In this document: positions 33,671 to 41,980 of the stretch, piece by piece
Position numbering within the stretch: position 1 is the stretch's first letter
How the letters are laid out: every line of letters starts with the position of its first letter
DNA from: Herbiconiux sp. SALV-R1
GTDB lineage: Bacteria; Actinomycetota; Actinomycetes; Actinomycetales; Microbacteriaceae
Assembly: GCF_013113715.1 (NCBI RefSeq)
Contig: NZ_CP053344.1
Coordinates: forward strand, 3,720,001-3,784,000
DNA length: 64,000 nucleotides
Reading direction: 5' to 3'
Notes under the pieces: model-generated
Told to the model about the DNA's origin: nothing
The model's input: the letters and a program-made list of their open reading frames with translations, nothing else
Databases searched by the model: none
Made by a program: the position numbers and the translations under genes

Positions 33671-33727
33671 GCGATATCGCTGCTAACACTTGCGTGTTTA
33701 ACTCGCTAACGCAATAGCGGCGCTAAC
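33671..33727. promoter_or_regulatory. Operator region between GMC and TetR genes
   Basis: The gap holds a perfect GCGATATCGC palindrome (33671-33680), the inverted repeat AACAC-TTGC-GTGTT (33685-33698), and three direct GCTAAC copies (33682, 33705, 33722). It is A/T-richer than its surroundings. The divergent TetR protein is the natural binder. Confidence 0.55.
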
Positions 33728-33767
33728 AATTTTCCATTTCGGTGATTCGTGGCTACTCTCGACCATC

Positions 33768-34487
33768 ATGGAGACCTCCTCACCCACGCTCGAGCGCGAC
33801 GCCACCGACGACACCCGCTCGCGCATCATCGGGGCGACGGCGGCGCTGATCGCCTCGGGAGGCACGGCGGCGGCCACCACCCGGGCCGTAGCTGCCGCCG
33901 CTTCTGTTCAGGCGCCCACCATCTACCGGCTCTTCGGCGACAAGGACGGATTGCTCGACGCCGTGGCCGAGGACGCATTCTTCGCCTACATCGAGAAGAA
34001 GAGTCGGCGCCCCCTCACCGACGACCCGATCGCCGATTTCCGGCGGGACTGGGACGCGCACGTCGCCTTCGGGCTGGCGAATCCCGAAGTGTTCCTGCTC
34101 ATGCACGTCAGGCGAGGCACCCCGCCGTCGCCCGCCTGGACGGCAGGCATCGCGATCGTGCGGGAGAGCGTGCGCCGCATAGCCCAGGCGGGGCGCCTGC
34201 GCATCACCGAGGAGTCGGCGGTCGATCTGGCCGACGGCGGCGTGGCGGGAACCGTGCTCACCCTCATGCGCAAGCCCGCGCGTGAGCACCAGGCGATCCT
34301 CGTCGCTGCGCGCGAAGCCGTGTTCGAGGCCGCCTTCGATCTCTCGGATCGGCCGGCGACCTCCGGCATAGCCGGCGCGGCGGCGGCCCTCCGTGCCTCG
34401 CTCGACGACATCAGCTCGCTGAGCCCTGGCGAACGCGCGCTCACGGGTGAGCTCCTCGATCGGGTGATCCAGGGCGACAGCCGCTGA
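33768..34487 (+). CDS. TetR/AcrR-family regulator
   Basis: 239 residues. A short acidic N-tail precedes the HTH (about 15-62; SRIIGATAALIASGGTAAATTRAVAAAASVQAPTIY shortened, with the recognition helix APTIYRLFGDKDGLLDAV). The C-terminal domain is helical. It is divergent from the GMC gene and probably represses it. A partial match of its promoter repeats (GCTAACA..TGCGT) upstream of the Liv operon suggests a wider regulon. It converges on the Liv binding-protein gene, with a hairpin between. Confidence 0.88.
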   Translation: METSSPTLERDATDDTRSRIIGATAALIASGGTAAATTRAVAAAASVQAPTIYRLFGDKDGLLDAVAEDAFFAYIEKKSRRPLTDDPIADFRRDWDAHVAFGLANPEVFLLMHVRRGTPPSPAWTAGIAIVRESVRRIAQAGRLRITEESAVDLADGGVAGTVLTLMRKPAREHQAILVAAREAVFEAAFDLSDRPATSGIAGAAAALRASLDDISSLSPGERALTGELLDRVIQGDSR

Positions 34488-34489
34488 GC

Positions 34490-34517
34490 GGGCCGGCCCC
34501 GCGAGGAGCGCCGGCCC
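34490..34517. terminator. Hairpin between convergent TetR and ABC binding-protein genes
   Basis: GGGCCGGC (34490-34497) pairs with GCCGGCCC (34510-34517) in an 8-bp GC-only stem with a 12-nt loop, in the 48-nt gap between convergent stops. Probable bidirectional terminator. Confidence 0.6.
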
Positions 34518-34535
34518 GCCGGCCCTTCGACGGGG

Positions 34536-35723
34536 CTACGACCCGTCGAAGGCGAGGGTGAAGGTCGAGTCGGCCCCGAACTCCATCATGATGGGCGGCA
34601 GCGACGCGCCCTGGTGTCGCTCCGGCGACATCGCGTACTCGCCGAGCACGCCCGTGAACGCGTTCTGTTCGAGGTACCGTGCGATCTCGGGCCCGGTGGC
34701 CGCGCCACTGCGCAGAGCTGCTGCCACCTGCATCACGCTGTCGTACGCACCGGCCGCTCCTGAGCCCGGCGTCGTTCCGTACGCGGCCTCATAGGCCTCG
34801 GCGAACGCGGTCACCTGGTCGGAGTAGGCGACGGATGCGGGCACCTCGCCCGACACATCGACCCAGAACGCGTTCGTGTACAGTCCTCCGGCCGGCAGGT
34901 CGTTCGCCAGCGGGGAGAGGGCCGATATCGACGCCGATCCGGTGCCGACCCAGACCGGCTGCTCCATGCCGAGCGCCTTCACCGCCCGCACCACGGGAAC
35001 GACGTTGCCGCCTGAGGTCCCCGCGATGACGAGATCCGGGTCGGAGTCGCGGAGAACCGTCATCTGGGTCTCGAGGTTCGTCTCCCCGGGGGCGAAACGC
35101 TGATCGGCGACGATCTCGAACTCGCCCGGGTCGGCGTCGACGATCGCCTCGAACAGAGACAGGTAGCCGTCGCCGCTGGCGTCGTCCTGCCCGATGAAGG
35201 CGAGCCGCTTCGCCCCGATGTCCTCGAGCCAGGCCGCCGTGGCCGCAGGGTAGTCGCGCAACGGCGCGAGCCCCCAGAAGAAGTTCTCCGTGGGCTCGAA
35301 TGGCTGCGGCGACTGACAGTACTGCAGCACGTCGGCGCGGTCGAGGATGGGCTGGATGGCACGGCAGCCGCCTCCCCCGACGGTGCCGAACACCACGTCG
35401 ACCTTGTCGGAGAGCGTGCGGGCGAGAGCAGCACCCGTGGCCGGGTCGGAGGTGGAGTCCTCCACCAGAAGCTCGAGCGGTGCTCCGTCGATGCCGCCTT
35501 CGTCGTTCACCTGGTCGATCGCCAGGTTCAGTCCGTTGAGCACGGGCTCGACCGCGGAGGCGAAGGGGCCTGTCACCTCGAGCACGGCCCCGAGGTGGAT
35601 GGGCTCCGTCGCGCTGTCACCTCCCTCTCCGCCGTCGGATGAGGAACTCCCCGAGCAGCCGGTCAGGACGAGGCCTGCGACCAGGAGCGTCGAGGCCCCC
35701 ACTGCGAGTCGTGTGCGCTTCAT
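34536..35723 (-). CDS. Liv-type ABC transporter substrate-binding lipoprotein
   Basis: 395 residues. The signal peptide MKRTRLAVGASTLLVAGLV ends in lipobox LTGC followed by a Ser/Gly/Asp linker. The body is the periplasmic-binding-protein-6 fold (IHLGAVLEVTGPFASAVEPVLNGLNLAIDQVNDEGGI, GTVGGGGCRAIQPIL, TGVLGEYAMSPERHQGA). In catabolic islands such proteins often bind aromatic acids rather than branched-chain amino acids. It is last in a five-gene leftward importer operon, 56 nt after the LivH-type permease. Confidence 0.9.
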   Translation of the reverse strand: MKRTRLAVGASTLLVAGLVLTGCSGSSSSDGGEGGDSATEPIHLGAVLEVTGPFASAVEPVLNGLNLAIDQVNDEGGIDGAPLELLVEDSTSDPATGAALARTLSDKVDVVFGTVGGGGCRAIQPILDRADVLQYCQSPQPFEPTENFFWGLAPLRDYPAATAAWLEDIGAKRLAFIGQDDASGDGYLSLFEAIVDADPGEFEIVADQRFAPGETNLETQMTVLRDSDPDLVIAGTSGGNVVPVVRAVKALGMEQPVWVGTGSASISALSPLANDLPAGGLYTNAFWVDVSGEVPASVAYSDQVTAFAEAYEAAYGTTPGSGAAGAYDSVMQVAAALRSGAATGPEIARYLEQNAFTGVLGEYAMSPERHQGASLPPIMMEFGADSTFTLAFDGS

Positions 35724-35779
35724 TCAGTACTCCTTCGTGCTGTGATGTGCGTTGGGATGGATGCGCCGCCGGGTGCGGT

Positions 35780-36688
35780 CTAGGCGCTGCCCCCGCGCCG
35801 GGAGAGCGCGGTGACGAGGGTGCGGGCGCGGCCCCCGCCGGCCCTGCGGTCGGCTCGCTGGGCGAGCAGGATGAGGATGAACGCCCCGTACACGTAGATC
35901 TGCTGCCAGGACGTCGACAGGTAGCCGCCCGCGTAGCTCGAGAACAGGCCGATCGCGATGCTCACGACTGCGGCGGTGAGGTACTCCCAGCGGCCGCCGA
36001 TCGCACCGATCGCGCCGAGCACGGCGAGAGGGAAGATCGCCGTCCAGCCGAACGCCATCAGGGGGGCGAGCAGGATGCCGGCGAGCGACCCGAACAGGGC
36101 GGCGATCTGAAAGCTCACGAACCGCATCCGACGGGCATCGATACCCACCAGGCGCGCGCCCACGATGTCGTCGGCGGTCGCGCGCAGGGCCTTGCCGAGC
36201 ATGGTCTTCTCGAACACCAGGTACCCGGCGAGCAACAGCACACCGCCGCCGATCCACGACAGAAGCGAGTGGGGCAGCACGGTGGCGCCGAGGATGGAGA
36301 TCGGCTCGCTCGGAAGGAAGGGTCGTGCCGTTCGATCGTTGAGCCCCCAGAACTGCCTCGCCAGCTCGCCGAGTATCAGGGCGGCGCCGAGCGACATCAC
36401 GACCGGCCCCGTCGACCCCCTGGTGGCGAACCTGTTCAGCATGAGCCAGTAGAGCAGCACGCTCATGAGCGACGAGATGAGCACGGGCAACACGATCGCG
36501 AGCGGGAGCGGGAGCCCCAGCCCGTCGTGGAAGGTGCCGAAGAGCAGGGCGCCGTAGACCACGAACGCCCCCTGGGCCAGTGACTCCACCCGCGAGACCT
36601 GGTAGGTGACGACCATGCCGAGCGCCACGAGCATGTAGAGCACCCCCACGTTCAGTCCGGCGAAGGTGAGCTGGAGGAAGAAGTTCAT
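35780..36688 (-). CDS. livH: Branched-chain-type ABC permease, LivH family
   Basis: 302 residues with about eight hydrophobic segments. The family loop ADDIVGARLVGIDARRMRFVSFQIAALFGSLAG-type segment, following ALRATADD near 190-215, contacts the ATPase. The N-terminus MNFFLQLTFAGLNVGVLYMLVALGMVVTYQVSRV is typical. Its ATG overlaps the LivF stop as ATGA (36685-36688). It forms the inner-membrane pore with the LivM-type permease. Confidence 0.9.
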   Translation of the reverse strand: MNFFLQLTFAGLNVGVLYMLVALGMVVTYQVSRVESLAQGAFVVYGALLFGTFHDGLGLPLPLAIVLPVLISSLMSVLLYWLMLNRFATRGSTGPVVMSLGAALILGELARQFWGLNDRTARPFLPSEPISILGATVLPHSLLSWIGGGVLLLAGYLVFEKTMLGKALRATADDIVGARLVGIDARRMRFVSFQIAALFGSLAGILLAPLMAFGWTAIFPLAVLGAIGAIGGRWEYLTAAVVSIAIGLFSSYAGGYLSTSWQQIYVYGAFILILLAQRADRRAGGGRARTLVTALSRRGGSA

Positions 36689-37392
36689 GACATGCCACCC
36701 AGGTAGAGGTCGACGACCCGCGGGTCTCGACGGAGATCATCGGCACTGCCCTCGAGCGAGACCGTGCCGTTCTCGATGACGGCGGCGCCACCGGCCACGT
36801 CGAGGGCCTTGCCGACGTTCTGTTCGATGAGCAGCACCCCGACGCCGGCGGCGGCGAGCGAACCCGCCTGCCGCAGGATGAGGTCGACGTAGATGGGAGC
36901 GAGGCCGAGGCTCGGCTCGTCGAGGATGAGGTAGCGCGGGTCGGCCATGAGCGCCCGACCGACCGCCACCATCTGCTGTTCACCACCGGAGAGGTCTTTC
37001 GCGCGCTTGCCGAGCAGCCGGGGCAGCTGCGGGAACAGCTCCATCACCCGGTCGAACGACTCCGCGCGCTGGTGCCGAGTGCGGGTGTACGCGCCGAGGA
37101 GGATGTTGTCGCGCACTGTCGAGCGCCCGAAGAGGTGCCTGCCCTCGGGCACGAGCGAGAGACCACGGCGCACGCGGTCGTTCGAGCTCAGCGAGGTGAT
37201 GTCGACCCCGTCGAGAGTCACGGTTCCGCCGCGCACCGGCAGCACACCCGCCAGCGCCCGCGCGACAGTGCTCTTGCCGGCACCGTTCGCACCCAGGAGC
37301 GCGAAGACCTGCCCCGGCGAGACCGAGAGGCCGACCCCGCGCACCACGGGTGCTCCGGCGTAGCCCAGCTCCAGACCATCAGCGCTGAGCAT
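36685..37392 (-). CDS. livF: Branched-chain-type ABC ATP-binding protein, LivF family
   Basis: 235 residues. Walker A is LLGANGAGKST, the Q-loop region is LSLVPEGRHLFGRSTV (hallmark of LivF), the signature is LSGGEQQMVAVGRAL, Walker B is RYLILDEPSLGLAP, and the switch region is LIEQNVGKALD (Gln-Asn in place of His, as usual in LivF). The start at 37392 overlaps the LivG gene by 14 nt; a longer frame to 37737 is antisense noise. It energises the importer together with LivG. Confidence 0.92.
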   Translation of the reverse strand: MLSADGLELGYAGAPVVRGVGLSVSPGQVFALLGANGAGKSTVARALAGVLPVRGGTVTLDGVDITSLSSNDRVRRGLSLVPEGRHLFGRSTVRDNILLGAYTRTRHQRAESFDRVMELFPQLPRLLGKRAKDLSGGEQQMVAVGRALMADPRYLILDEPSLGLAPIYVDLILRQAGSLAAAGVGVLLIEQNVGKALDVAGGAAVIENGTVSLEGSADDLRRDPRVVDLYLGGMS

Positions 37393-38149
37393 CGGCTGCC
37401 TCCCCCAGATAGGCGGTGATGACCGCGGGGTCGCGGCGGATCTCGGCGGGCGAGCCCTGCGCGAGAACGGTGCCACGGTCGAAGACGACGATCCGGGAGA
37501 CGAGCGACATGAGGAACCCCAGGTTGTGTTCGACGAGCAGCACGGTGAGGTCGTGGTCGTCGAAGTAGCCGGCGAGATCGCGCGCGAGGACATCCCGCTC
37601 GGTGTCGGTGAGGCCCGCCGCGGGCTCGTCGAGCAGGAGCAGGTCAGGCTCGCCGGCGAGTGCGCGAGCGACGGCCACCAGCCGCTGCTGCCCCGCCGTG
37701 AGGCCCTCGCAGGAACGGTCGGCGAGATGACTGGCATGCACCCGCTCGAGCGCCGCTCCGGCCCGCCGGCGCAGCTCGGCCTCGTCGTCGCGCCATCGGC
37801 CGAGGTGCAGCATCGCGGCCGGAGCGCCCGTGCGGCCGAGCCGGTGTGCGCCGATCATCACGTTCTCGAGCACCGAGAGCCCCGCGAACAGGTGGGCGTG
37901 CTGGAAGGTACGCAAGACGCCCCGCGCTGCGATGCGGTCGGCGCGCAACCGGTCGAGGCGCTGCCCGCTCCAGGCGATGGTGCCGCGAGCCGGCAGCACC
38001 GTGCCGCTCACCGAGTTGATGAACGTCGACTTACCTGCGCCGTTGGGGCCGATCAGTCCGACGAACGTGCCCGCCTCGATGTCGACGTCGACACCGTGGA
38101 TCGCCGCGACGCCGCCGAACTCCACCCGCAGCCCGCGTACCTCAAGCAT
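37379..38149 (-). CDS. livG: Branched-chain-type ABC ATP-binding protein, LivG family
   Basis: 256 residues. Walker A is LIGPNGAGKSTFINSVSG, the Q-loop is VLRTFQHAHLFAGLSVLENV, the signature is LTAGQQRLVAVARAL (Thr-Ala in place of Ser-Gly), Walker B is DLLLLDEPAAGLTDTE, and the switch His is LLVEHNLGFLM. GGAGGGAG precedes the ATG at 38149, and the gene overlaps LivM by 8 nt. The signature change S-to-T is mild and common. It works as a heterodimer with LivF. Confidence 0.92.
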   Translation of the reverse strand: MLEVRGLRVEFGGVAAIHGVDVDIEAGTFVGLIGPNGAGKSTFINSVSGTVLPARGTIAWSGQRLDRLRADRIAARGVLRTFQHAHLFAGLSVLENVMIGAHRLGRTGAPAAMLHLGRWRDDEAELRRRAGAALERVHASHLADRSCEGLTAGQQRLVAVARALAGEPDLLLLDEPAAGLTDTERDVLARDLAGYFDDHDLTVLLVEHNLGFLMSLVSRIVVFDRGTVLAQGSPAEIRRDPAVITAYLGEAADAQR

Positions 38150-39134
38150 GACGCTCCCTCCGCGCGCGGCGACGGCCGGCCGTCGCCGAGATGATGCCCG
38201 CGATGCCCGAGGGCGATGCAAGATAGACGGCGATCAGGGCGAGGGCCTCGATGAGCTCGACGGTGAACGGCCCCGAGGCGTAGGCGGGCATGGTGACCAG
38301 GAAGACGACGACGACGATGCCGAGGAAGATGCTCCGTTCCCCGCCGATGATGACCGCCGCGAACAGCGTGAGGGCCACGGAGAAGTTGAAGTCCGTGGGA
38401 GCGATGAACGAGCTGTAGTGGGCGAACATCGATCCCGCGACGGCGGCGGGCACGCACACGAGCAGCCACAGCACCGCCTTCACACGGAACAGCCCGATGC
38501 CGGCTGCTGCAGCTGCATCCGGATCCATACCGATAGCGGCGAGCGCCCGGCCGAAGCGGGAGCCGCGGACGTTCCGCGCAAGGAGGAAGAACACCAGGAC
38601 GAGCAGCCAGGCCAGCACGAAGTAGGCGCTCTCACCCTGCACCTCGAGGCCCAGGATGCCGAAGTCGGGGATGCCGTACAGCCCGTCGCTTCCGCCCGTG
38701 ACGTCACCGAGGTTGGCGGCGAGCTGCGGCAGCATGAGCACGAGCGCGATGGTCGCCATCACGAGATACCAGCCGCGCAGCCGCAGGATGGGGCTCGTGA
38801 TGACGGCGAGCAGGAGCGCCCACACGACGCCGATGAGCACCCCCGCTATCGGCGGCAGCTTCCACGCCAGCGCGCTGATGGCCGAGGCGTAGGCTCCCAT
38901 CGCCATGAAGACCGTGTGGCCGAGGGTGAGCTGGCCGCCGAGCCCGGCGAAGATCGAGACCCCGATCACGGCGATGGCGTAGATGCCCGCCAGCACCAGG
39001 AGCGGGAAGACGTCGGTGCCCGCGAGGAGCGGGGCCCCGGCCAGCGCGAACACGGTCAGCACGGCGGGCTGCCAGTACCGGCTCGCGATCGTCGCCGCGC
39101 GGATGCGCTGCGACGCGTAGCTCACTTCTGACAC
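38142..39134 (-). CDS. livM: Branched-chain-type ABC permease, LivM family
   Basis: 330 residues with about nine hydrophobic helices and the LivM hallmark LGGQLTLGHTVFMAMGAYASA near residue 65. GRALAAIGMDPDAAAAAGIGLFRVKA is the ATPase-coupling loop. Start codon GTG. First gene of the importer operon (M-G-F-H-binding protein), reading away from a divergent promoter region that contains the repeated 15-bp motif. Likely imports an aromatic or organic acid used by the surrounding pathways. Confidence 0.9.
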   Translation of the reverse strand: MSEVSYASQRIRAATIASRYWQPAVLTVFALAGAPLLAGTDVFPLLVLAGIYAIAVIGVSIFAGLGGQLTLGHTVFMAMGAYASAISALAWKLPPIAGVLIGVVWALLLAVITSPILRLRGWYLVMATIALVLMLPQLAANLGDVTGGSDGLYGIPDFGILGLEVQGESAYFVLAWLLVLVFFLLARNVRGSRFGRALAAIGMDPDAAAAAGIGLFRVKAVLWLLVCVPAAVAGSMFAHYSSFIAPTDFNFSVALTLFAAVIIGGERSIFLGIVVVVFLVTMPAYASGPFTVELIEALALIAVYLASPSGIAGIISATAGRRRARRERHA

Positions 39135-39181
39135 GTGACCACCATTCTTCGTCGAATGAGTCGGAAGCGATTGCTCGCAAT

Positions 39182-39220
39182 GCTCCGTATAAGTACTATC
39201 GAGTAGCTAACAGTATGCGT
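39182..39220. promoter_or_regulatory. Divergent regulatory region with repeated 15-bp motif and GCTAACA element
   Basis: GCTCCGTATAAGTAC at 39182-39196 is identical to 30262-30276. GCTAACAGTATGCGT at 39206-39220 resembles GCTAACACTTGCGT at 33682-33695 near the TetR gene. The gap separates the leftward Liv operon from the rightward MBL-fold gene. Confidence 0.5.
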
Positions 39221-39279
39221 TGAGGGATTGCAACGGCAGATCGCCTACGTATCGTGTCGGGCAGAGAAACGAGGAATCC

Positions 39280-39918
39280 ATGAAGATCACCCACTACGGC
39301 CACGCCTGCGTGCTGCTCGAAACGGATGCGGCGCGCGCCCTGATCGATCCGGGGGCGTATTGCACGGGCTTCGATGAGCTGCGCGATCTCGACCTCGTTC
39401 TCATCACGCATCAGCACCCCGACCACGTCGCTCCCGAGCGACTCGCCGCCCTTCTCGAGGCCAATCCGCGTGCTCGCGTCGTGACCAACGCGGGTGTCGC
39501 CGAGGCCCTCGGCCTCACCGAGGCGATCGTCGTCGCCGCAGGCGACGTCGTGGAGGAGAACGGCCTGCGCGTGCGGGCCACAGGCGAGAAGCACGGCGCC
39601 ATCCACGCCCTCGTGCCCGACGTGGTCAACACGGGATTCGTCGTCGACGACCTGGTCTGGCACCCCGGCGACTCCTTCGACGGTGGCGAGCAGCACGCTC
39701 CTGTGCTCCTCGTGCCCGCGGGAGGGCCGTGGATGAAGATCGGCGAGGCCGTCGACTTCGTGCGGGCCGAACGGCCGCGCGTGGCGGTGCCCATCCACCA
39801 GGCCGGACTCGCCGCCGTGCACCGCGAGCTGCATTACTCACTGCTCGGCAACCTGGCGCCGGAGGGCACCACGCTCCTCGTGCTCGAGGAGGGCACGCCG
39901 ACCGAGCTGCCCGGCTGA
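39280..39918 (+). CDS. MBL-fold metallo-hydrolase (UlaG-like)
   Basis: 212 residues. The beta-lactamase-fold metal motif is LITHQHPDHV (His44, His46, Asp48, His49), with further candidate ligands in EKHGAIHAL, HPGDSFDGG and PIHQAG. It is cytoplasmic. UlaG-like enzymes hydrolyse lactones and phosphodiesters. In this island it may open a lactone or another ring-fission product. The ATG at 39280 is preceded by GAGGAA; a TTG 20 codons upstream is less likely. It is single-gene, convergent on the meta-cleavage operon. Confidence 0.85.
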   Translation: MKITHYGHACVLLETDAARALIDPGAYCTGFDELRDLDLVLITHQHPDHVAPERLAALLEANPRARVVTNAGVAEALGLTEAIVVAAGDVVEENGLRVRATGEKHGAIHALVPDVVNTGFVVDDLVWHPGDSFDGGEQHAPVLLVPAGGPWMKIGEAVDFVRAERPRVAVPIHQAGLAAVHRELHYSLLGNLAPEGTTLLVLEEGTPTELPG

Positions 39919-39924
39919 ACGGGA

Positions 39925-40128
39925 TCAGGCCGAGCCATCGCCCCTCTTCTCGGCGATGGTCTGGTGCCCCGACCCCCAGTGGGTCGGCGGCACCTCGGTG
40001 ATGACGACGCGCACCGTCTCGACGGGCGCACCGATCGTCTCCGAGGCGGTCTTCGTGAGGCCGTGGATGAGCGCCCGCAGCTGCTCCGGCGTGCGCCCCT
40101 GCACGAGGGAGACCTGGATGATCGGCAT
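39925..40128 (-). CDS. 4-oxalocrotonate/2-hydroxymuconate tautomerase-family protein
   Basis: 67 residues, the normal size for a 4-OT subunit. MPIIQVSLVQGRTPEQ gives the catalytic N-terminal proline after Met removal and the active-site Arg (Arg11 in mature numbering). TVRVVITEVPPTHWGSG carries the second conserved region. It isomerises 2-hydroxymuconate to 2-oxo-3-hexenedioate in meta-cleavage pathways. Last gene of the leftward operon, 3 nt after the extradiol dioxygenase gene. Confidence 0.88.
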   Translation of the reverse strand: MPIIQVSLVQGRTPEQLRALIHGLTKTASETIGAPVETVRVVITEVPPTHWGSGHQTIAEKRGDGSA

Positions 40129-40131
40129 GGT

Positions 40132-41166
40132 TCAGACTCCGTGGATCGCGCGCATCTCGGCGGCGATGTAGCCGTTGGGAGTGCGGTAGGCGGTGGGGAG
40201 CACGTTGGGAGTGCCGTAGGTGTCGAACTCCGCCGGGAGCGGTGCGCCGTACCAGATGATCGCGTTGTCGAGGGTGTCCTGCTTCCAGGTGATCGGCTCG
40301 AACGAGGGGTCGTGCACCTGGTAGCCGAGCTGGCCCACGAGTTCGATCCGGTTTCCCCCCGGCTCGAAGACGTAGAGGAACTCGGCCTGGCTGATGCCGT
40401 GGTGCGCGGGCCCCGCCTCGAGCTCGAGACCGTGGTCGGTGAGCACGTCGCAGGCGTCGTTGAGGTGCTGCGAGTTGCCGTAGAGGAACGCCACGTGATG
40501 CAGCCGACCGCCGACGCCTGTCGCGTCTTTCGTGAACGCCACGTCGTGCGAACGGGTCTGCAGGCGCATCCAGGCCCCCGCCTCGACGTCGTCGCTCATC
40601 ACGATGTGCTCGCTGAGCCGGAAGCCGAGCACCTCGGCGCAGAACTCCTTGTTCGCCGTGACGTCGCCGGCCATGAGGTTGAGGTGATCGATCGCCTTGA
40701 TCGGCACCCCCGTGAGCGGCCGCCGCTGCACGCGGTTGAGCAGCCGCGACTGCGCCTGCTCGGGCGGCTCGTAGTAGTCGACCTCCCAGTTGAGGCGCTG
40801 GACGGCGCCGTCGGGCAGCGCGAACTCGTAGGCAGCGCCGACGCCGCACTCCCCCTCCACCCAACCCCTCCCGAGACCGGTCTGCTCGATCGCACGGACG
40901 CGCCGTTCGAGGGCCTGCTTCGACGTGGTGCGCCAGCCGGCGTATCCCATCCCCGCGGTGTCGCGCTCGGTGATCTTGAGGGTGTGCTTGTACGGGTCTT
41001 CCCAGCCACGGAGGAACACCGAGTCGCCGCTGCGCTCGGTCTCCACCATGCCCAGCAGGTCTTTGAAGAACCACACGGTCGCGTCGACGTGGGGCGAGAA
41101 GAGTTCGAACGATCCGAACTCGGCGACCTCGAAGAGGGGCTCCGGGGTGTTGTCGGGATTGCGCAT
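40132..41166 (-). CDS. Catechol 2,3-dioxygenase-like extradiol dioxygenase
   Basis: 344 residues, somewhat longer than the usual ~310. Two VOC modules; iron ligands are His161 (IDHLNLM), His223 or His224 (RLHHVAFLYG) and Glu275 (NRIELVGQ). GPAHHGISQ and the later aromatic tail contain further active-site His/Tyr. It cleaves a catechol next to the hydroxyls. AGGAAGG precedes the ATG at 41166; an in-frame ATG seven codons earlier lies inside the neighbouring hydratase gene. It belongs to the operon with tautomerase, hydratase, aldolase and acetaldehyde dehydrogenase. Confidence 0.9.
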   Translation of the reverse strand: MRNPDNTPEPLFEVAEFGSFELFSPHVDATVWFFKDLLGMVETERSGDSVFLRGWEDPYKHTLKITERDTAGMGYAGWRTTSKQALERRVRAIEQTGLGRGWVEGECGVGAAYEFALPDGAVQRLNWEVDYYEPPEQAQSRLLNRVQRRPLTGVPIKAIDHLNLMAGDVTANKEFCAEVLGFRLSEHIVMSDDVEAGAWMRLQTRSHDVAFTKDATGVGGRLHHVAFLYGNSQHLNDACDVLTDHGLELEAGPAHHGISQAEFLYVFEPGGNRIELVGQLGYQVHDPSFEPITWKQDTLDNAIIWYGAPLPAEFDTYGTPNVLPTAYRTPNGYIAAEMRAIHGV

Positions 41167-41167
41167 G

Positions 41168-41980
41168 TCAGTCCTTCCTGTCGTCATCGGCGACGGCGGA
41201 GTAGCCGGTCACCACGAGTGCGCCGAGAGTGGTGAACTCGGCCGACACCTGGCTGGCGTGCCGGAGCGGCACGGCGTCGGTCAGCCCTCCGGTGAACACG
41301 ATCTCGCCCGCGCGGAGTGCCTGCCCACGCTCGGCGAGCGCGTTGACCGCGAGGGCGAGGGCTTCGGCGGGGTGCCCTTGCACCGCCGCTCCGGTGGCTG
41401 TGGCGACGACCTGGCCATCGACGCTCAGCACGACGGCCTCGAGTCCGAGGTCTAGGTCGCTCGGCGAGACGCCGTTTCCCCCCACGACCACGTAGGCGCT
41501 CGACCCGTTGTCGGCGACCACGTCGGGCAACGCGAAGTCGTAGCCCTCGAAACGGCTGTCGATGATCTCGAAGCCCGCGTAGACCCGGTCGACCGCTGCG
41601 AGGGCTGCCGCGGCAGTCACGCCCGGCCCCTCGAGGTCGCGGCCGAGCACGAACACGATCTCGGGTTCGATGCGCGGCTGGATGAGCTCGTCGAGCGGAA
41701 CCGGTTGATCGACCCGCAACAGATAGCTCTCGACCAGCACAGCGGTGAGGGGCGAGCTGATGCCCATGCGCTGCTGTTTCGCCGCGCTGGTGAGGCCGAG
41801 CTTCGTGCCGATGACCCGGTCGCCGGCACGAACGCGGTCGCCGATGGTCATGCGCTGCACGGCGTAAGCGGTGCCGAGGTCGAGCCCCGGCCACTCCACC
41901 GTGAGCCGGCCGCGAGCCGCGCGCTCACGCTCGGCCTCGACCAGGGCGCGCGCCGCCGAGGCGGCGTCGGTCACGGCCAT
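41168..41980 (-). CDS. 2-oxopent-4-enoate hydratase/oxalocrotonate decarboxylase-family protein
   Basis: 270 residues of the FAH-like hydratase/decarboxylase family. IGTKLGLTSAAKQQRMGI is the KxGLTS motif, IQPRIEPEIVFVLGRDLEGPG contains the metal-ligand Glu pair, and IDSRFEGYDFALPDVVADNGSS is the active-site strand. Two paralogues occur in this operon; one is expected to be the hydratase (DmpE) and the other the decarboxylase (DmpH), but which is which is not clear from motifs. Its ATG overlaps the aldolase stop by one base (TGATG). Confidence 0.88.
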   Translation of the reverse strand: MAVTDAASAARALVEAERERAARGRLTVEWPGLDLGTAYAVQRMTIGDRVRAGDRVIGTKLGLTSAAKQQRMGISSPLTAVLVESYLLRVDQPVPLDELIQPRIEPEIVFVLGRDLEGPGVTAAAALAAVDRVYAGFEIIDSRFEGYDFALPDVVADNGSSAYVVVGGNGVSPSDLDLGLEAVVLSVDGQVVATATGAAVQGHPAEALALAVNALAERGQALRAGEIVFTGGLTDAVPLRHASQVSAEFTTLGALVVTGYSAVADDDRKD

